Assembly: GCF_010470665.1 (NCBI RefSeq)
Contig: NZ_VOPZ01000007.1
Location: 350,170-414,169, forward strand
Length of the DNA: 64,000 nt
Origin: Desulfovibrio sp. JC022
GTDB lineage: Bacteria > Desulfobacterota > Desulfovibrionia > Desulfovibrionales > Desulfovibrionaceae
Reading direction: 5' to 3'
Below the pieces are notes generated by a model. That model worked only from the letters and a program-made list of their open reading frames with translations. It did not search any database and was not told the DNA's origin. Shown piece after piece: positions 60,372 through 64,000 of this stretch (position 1 is the stretch's first letter; each line of letters opens with the position of its first letter). A program made the position numbers and the translations under genes.

Positions 60372-62780
60372 ATGTTTATAGAAAATGAAATCAGCTTTGA
60401 GGCTATCGACGACCTTTTCAGTAATGCGGATAACGAAGGCCGCGATTATCTTTTTGAATATGAAGTATACAACCTACTGGCGAATTCAGGAGCTGAAACA
60501 CCTCCTGTTGCCAACCTGCTGCCACGCGGAGCACGTTTTTCAGACGAAGAGCTTACTTCTATTCCGGGCGAAAAGGCGGTACTTAAAATAGTATCTCCGA
60601 CTATCATCCACAAAACCGAAGTGGGCGGAGTACGCATTGTAAAAAAAGAACCGTCTAAAATCCGGTCCGCCGTGCGCGGCATGATGTATGAAGTCCCTGA
60701 AAACTACGCCGCATATATAGAACGTAACCCGGAGCATGGCCCCGAAGAATACAAAGGACTACACGGAGAGGCTCTTGTTAAGGCCATCAGCCGTGATCTT
60801 AAAGGAGTGTTGCAGGTCCAGTTCATGCCCCCGGATTCAGATTCCTTCGGCAACGAACTGATTGTGGGCTTGCGCCGTACCCGCGAATTCGGGACCATCA
60901 TCAGTGCGGGCCTCGGCGGAACCGATACCGAGCTTTACGCCGAACGGTTCCGCAAAGGTCAGGCCATTGTTGCCGCATCCGTGCAAATGGTGGACGGACA
61001 ATCTTTCTTCCAACTCTTTAAAAACACCATTTCATACAAAAAACTGGCCGGACTGACTCGTGGGCAGCGGCGCATCGTCACTGACGAACAGCTCATTGAG
61101 TGCTTTGATTCATTCATTGAGATGGGCAAGTACTTTTCACCTTCCAACCCGAAAGCAGAATTCATCATTGAGGAATTGGAAATCAACCCCTTTGCCTTTA
61201 CCGAATACCTGATGGTCCCGCTGGACGGCCTATGCCGTTTCTCAAGACCGGACGAAATGGTACAGGCCCGCCCGGTGGAAAAAATCCACAACCTGCTTCA
61301 CCCGCAGAAAATCGGTATCATCGGGGTATCATCCACCCGCCGAAATTTCGGACGCATCATCCTCGATAATGTTCTGGCTGAAGGATACGCAAAGGAAGAC
61401 GTAATCATCATCCGTGAAGGATGTGAAGAAGTGGACGGAGTGCGCTGTGTTCCAAGTCTCGATGCACTGGATCACCAGCTGGACCTTTTCGTAGTCGCCA
61501 TTGCCGCGCAACATGTTCCCGATCTGGTGGACAAAGTTATTGAACTGGACTCTGCTAAAAGCGTCATGCTCATACCCGGCGGCATGGGCGAAACCGAAGA
61601 CAGCAAGGAACGGGCGGAGCAGGTCATCGCCAGCATCAATGCAAAACATGCTGAAGCTGACGGTGGCCCGGTTTTCATCGGAGCCAACTGCATGGGCGTG
61701 GTTTCCCGGCCCGGAGGTTACGACACATGGTTTATTCCTGACGAAAAACTACCCAAAGACCGCAACGGACCATACCAGCGGTCGGCTCTGATCAGTCAAA
61801 GCGGGGCCTTCATGGTTTTCCGTTCCAGCCAGTGCCCGGAACTGAATCCGGCCTACATGATTTCCATGGGCAACCAGACCGACCTCACTCTTGGTGACAT
61901 GGTCCATTACTTTAAAGACTCAGAAGAAGTGGACGTCATTGCGGTCTATGCCGAGGGATTCAACGACCTTGACGGGCTGGAATTCTGCCGGGCTGTACGG
62001 CAGGCGGTGATGAACGGCAAGGAGGTAGTCTTTTACAAGGCCGGAAGGACTCCTGAAGGCAAAACAGCCACCAGCGGACATACGGCTTCACTGGCCGGGG
62101 ACTATATGGTCTGCGAAAGTTGCGTGCGGCAGGCCGGGGCAATCGTGGCCCGCACCTTTCAGGAATTTCAAGACCTGTTCATGCTGGCGGAAAAGCTGAG
62201 TGCTAAAACCATTTGCGGGGACAGACTTGCCGCAGTGAGCGGAGCCGGATTTGAAGCAGTAGGCATGGCCGACTCCATTCAGTCTGATGACTATGATATT
62301 GAGTTGGCAAAATTCAGCAAAGACTCAATCAAGGGTATTGATGAAATTCTGGAAGCGAACAGATTAAAGACACTGGTCACCATTCAGAATCCGCTGGACC
62401 TAACTCCGGGATCAAATGATGCAATCCACGCAAGCATGGCGGAAATTCTGGTCAAGGACCCTGCGGTGGACTCCATCGTCATCGGTCTGGACCCGCTCTC
62501 CCCTTCCATGCACACCTTGGCCGAACCGACAGTTCCCGCTTTTTCAATGGAGGACGAAAACTCCCTTGGAAACCTGCTCATTAAGATCGTCAAGAAAAGC
62601 GACAAGCCGGTACTGGCTGTGGTTGACGGCGGCAGACTTTACGATCCCCTGCGGGACAGACTCCTGGCAAACGGAGTCCCGGTTTTTCCTGTCTGCGACC
62701 GTGCAGTAGCCGCCATTGCCCTCTACTCAAAAGCCCGCATGCGTGCCGAGATTATCCGGCTGGCTCATGGCTGTGATTAA
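60372..62780 (+). CDS. ADP-forming acyl-CoA synthetase (acetate-CoA ligase type)
   Basis: 802 residues from the ATG at 60372; a GTG two codons upstream is possible. Here the beta-type ATP-grasp part comes first (about 15-270: EKAVLKIVSPTIIHKTEVGGVRI, IVGLRRTREFGTIISAGLGG, ELEINPFAF), followed by a CoA-binding Rossmann domain (about 315-420: KIGIIGVSSTRRNFGRIILDN, SVMLIPGGMGE) and the succinyl-CoA-ligase-like domain (IGANCMGVV, ISQSGAFMV, SGHTASLAGDYMV). The enzyme interconverts acyl-CoA plus ADP and acid plus ATP, gaining energy in anaerobes. The terminator follows at 62800. Confidence 0.9.
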   Translation: MFIENEISFEAIDDLFSNADNEGRDYLFEYEVYNLLANSGAETPPVANLLPRGARFSDEELTSIPGEKAVLKIVSPTIIHKTEVGGVRIVKKEPSKIRSAVRGMMYEVPENYAAYIERNPEHGPEEYKGLHGEALVKAISRDLKGVLQVQFMPPDSDSFGNELIVGLRRTREFGTIISAGLGGTDTELYAERFRKGQAIVAASVQMVDGQSFFQLFKNTISYKKLAGLTRGQRRIVTDEQLIECFDSFIEMGKYFSPSNPKAEFIIEELEINPFAFTEYLMVPLDGLCRFSRPDEMVQARPVEKIHNLLHPQKIGIIGVSSTRRNFGRIILDNVLAEGYAKEDVIIIREGCEEVDGVRCVPSLDALDHQLDLFVVAIAAQHVPDLVDKVIELDSAKSVMLIPGGMGETEDSKERAEQVIASINAKHAEADGGPVFIGANCMGVVSRPGGYDTWFIPDEKLPKDRNGPYQRSALISQSGAFMVFRSSQCPELNPAYMISMGNQTDLTLGDMVHYFKDSEEVDVIAVYAEGFNDLDGLEFCRAVRQAVMNGKEVVFYKAGRTPEGKTATSGHTASLAGDYMVCESCVRQAGAIVARTFQEFQDLFMLAEKLSAKTICGDRLAAVSGAGFEAVGMADSIQSDDYDIELAKFSKDSIKGIDEILEANRLKTLVTIQNPLDLTPGSNDAIHASMAEILVKDPAVDSIVIGLDPLSPSMHTLAEPTVPAFSMEDENSLGNLLIKIVKKSDKPVLAVVDGGRLYDPLRDRLLANGVPVFPVCDRAVAAIALYSKARMRAEIIRLAHGCD

Positions 62781-62799
62781 AAATGCTCCCCAAACGGAA

Positions 62800-62840
62800 C
62801 AGGCCGTGGTTCAACAACGAACCACGGCCTGCACTTCTTA
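62800..62840. terminator. Terminator after the acyl-CoA synthetase gene
   Basis: CAGGCCGTGGTTC and GAACCACGGCCTG pair perfectly around AACAAC; the rightward T run is weak (CACTTCTT). Confidence 0.75.
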
Positions 62841-62885
62841 AGGAGGAATAGTGCTATAACAGCACCTGTCTATAAAATTTTATTC

Positions 62886-63023
62886 TTAGTATCTATTGTT
62901 ACTACGACTGGATAGTTTATCTGCTCTTTCAGACTTTTCAACAACAACGTAAACTTTTTCCGCGTTCTGGAAAAAAACATTTTCAACGAATCTTGCAATC
63001 CCACAAAGCCAGCACATAAACAT
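62886..63023 (-). CDS. Probable 45-residue protein with a CxxC motif
   Basis: An ATG at 63023 lies 7 bases after GGAG on the minus strand and opens 45 codons. It starts MFMCWLCGIARFVENVFF with a CxxC, continues as beta-like QNAEKVYVVVEKSE and ends basic (SSRSNNRY). It occupies the 480-base gap between the synthetase and MFS genes; I see nothing else there. No family is known to me. Confidence 0.45.
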   Translation of the reverse strand: MFMCWLCGIARFVENVFFQNAEKVYVVVEKSERADKLSSRSNNRY

Positions 63024-63261
63024 AAAATATCTCCAACAACTTAAAAGTACAGCCGAAAAACAATTTTCAAAATTCTTTTGAAGAACTTAATTTTCAGTGT
63101 ACGCAGAAAAAGTACCTCGTCAATGAGATTCAATTAATTCTTTTTTTCACATTTATATCAACACCCACTTTTCTACAATAAACACCCAAAATTACGGACT
63201 TAATAAAACTGAACACTAATTCAATTTATCAAAAAATAATACTTTTGGCCAACCGTACATA

Positions 63262-64000
63262 TCAATCAGTTCTCTTTTCAGCTCTTCTCTCAAGCAGCCC
63301 GGCACTAAGTGGAATAACCAGAAAAACAACCAGAAAGAGAATCACGCCCTTCCAGTCTGCATATTCATATGCAAAGCCAGCCCCGGTAATTCCTAACCAA
63401 CCTCCGGTATAGTAGAACAGGACATACATAGCATTAGCTTTGCCGTGACTACAGCTCAGTTTACGGTTTAAAAGAACAACCGCTACTGTATGGATGGTAA
63501 AAAAGCCCGCGCAAACTCCCAGTAATCCCACAACAACAGCCGTTATTGACGGCACCAAGAGCAACAAAAGTGACAACCCCAAAAGAATGGAGCTGAAAAT
63601 CAACATTACCCCTCCCCCGAAACGACTGCTTAGTCTTCCGGCAAGCGGCCCTAGAAAAATACCGAGGATATAAACCAGATAAACAAGAGTGATCGTCCCG
63701 GTAGAAAGGTCGAAAGGAGGATGAGAAAGCCTGTACGGCAGATAATTAAAAACCGGAGAAAATATCAGTAAACTCCCAGCTCCACATCCAAAAATCAAAA
63801 GCAGCTCTTTACGTTTCAGCAGTGAAGCGTAGGATTCTTTACCGTTACTCATACGTGCGGCAGCAATTTCTTTCTTACCGCTTGCAGGCAGGATAAACAC
63901 AGCCATAACAGTTGTGACCAGAATAAGCACCGACGCTGTGGTAAAGGCATATCTCCAATGGAGCGGCGGATGAATCCAGCCCCCGAGCAGCCTCCCCCCC
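63262..64000 (-). CDS. MFS transporter, C-terminal part (5' end outside window)
   Basis: The frame is open to base 64000, so about 245 C-terminal residues are seen. GRLLGGWIHPPLHWRYAF at the window edge matches the mid-protein region of YnfM-type major facilitator exporters. Six membrane helices follow, with loop motif GPLAGRLSSRFGGG and the end GWLGITGAGFAYEYADWKGV. Predicted proton-driven export of a small molecule; substrate unknown. Confidence 0.85.
   Translation of the reverse strand, partial: GGRLLGGWIHPPLHWRYAFTTASVLILVTTVMAVFILPASGKKEIAAARMSNGKESYASLLKRKELLLIFGCGAGSLLIFSPVFNYLPYRLSHPPFDLSTGTITLVYLVYILGIFLGPLAGRLSSRFGGGVMLIFSSILLGLSLLLLLVPSITAVVVGLLGVCAGFFTIHTVAVVLLNRKLSCSHGKANAMYVLFYYTGGWLGITGAGFAYEYADWKGVILFLVVFLVIPLSAGLLERRAEKRTD

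Overview
The window reads as a chromosomal segment of a mid-GC marine-type member of the Desulfovibrionaceae (Desulfovibrio/Maridesulfovibrio-like). This is an inference from gene content, not from a marker gene. The pointers are a DVU0772-family protein, a chemoreceptor with a C-terminal hemerythrin domain (DcrH-like), a HesB/IscA-like protein with a Cys-rich tail, an FMN-dependent alpha-hydroxy-acid dehydrogenase next to a GntR regulator, a fumarate-reductase-type cytochrome b, and a very high density of PAS/REC/GGDEF/HD-GYP signalling genes. No rRNA, tRNA, CRISPR array, transposase or integrase was seen.

Layout. 1-9.5 kb: partial response regulator, a YkgJ-type Cys-cluster protein, OsmC, cupin plus AraC regulator, HesB-like protein, a transglutaminase-like lipoprotein and a large PAS/GAF/GGDEF/EAL protein. 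9.6-20.9 kb: ilvN, a phosphotransacylase, two tandem orphan solute-binding proteins, a half-size EamA protein divergent from a LysR regulator, the hemerythrin chemoreceptor, a LysN-like aminotransferase, a hybrid histidine kinase, the DVU0772-family protein and a YigZ protein. 21-27.5 kb: an M16 peptidase lipoprotein, an orphan FrdC-like cytochrome b, and a GntR/TSUP-permease/FMN-dehydrogenase operon preceded by two operator-like repeats. 27.6-28.1 kb: no gene, but a good sigma70-type promoter, many complementary segments and a strong terminator, i.e. a candidate non-coding RNA of about 440 nt. 28.2-47.9 kb: housekeeping and signalling genes (S41 peptidase, holB, purA, mltF, stand-alone AICAR transformylase, RNB exoribonuclease, plsY, paired REC proteins, CBS protein, bioF-esterase-bioC).

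47.9-60.1 kb, all on the minus strand: a compact virion-morphogenesis module. In transcription order it holds a Bbp19-like protein, scaffold, major capsid protein, Bbp16-like cement, a small protein, a full-length host-type sensor histidine kinase, tail tubular A and B, gp13-like and gp14-like proteins, a tail fibre and a small 3' gene. Terminase, portal, lysis, replication and integrase genes are absent, yet every reading frame is open with a good ribosome site and tight coupling. Three hairpins with identical 15-bp arms sit exactly at the borders of its three blocks. A domesticated short-tailed particle or gene-transfer-agent locus is the most interesting reading; a truncated prophage is the alternative.

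60.4-64 kb: an ADP-forming acyl-CoA synthetase, a probable 45-residue protein and the C-terminal part of an MFS transporter running off the window. The signalling genes converge on cyclic-di-GMP (one GGDEF-EAL and one HD-GYP protein) and on PAS-type kinases; no cognate partners can be assigned from the sequence alone.
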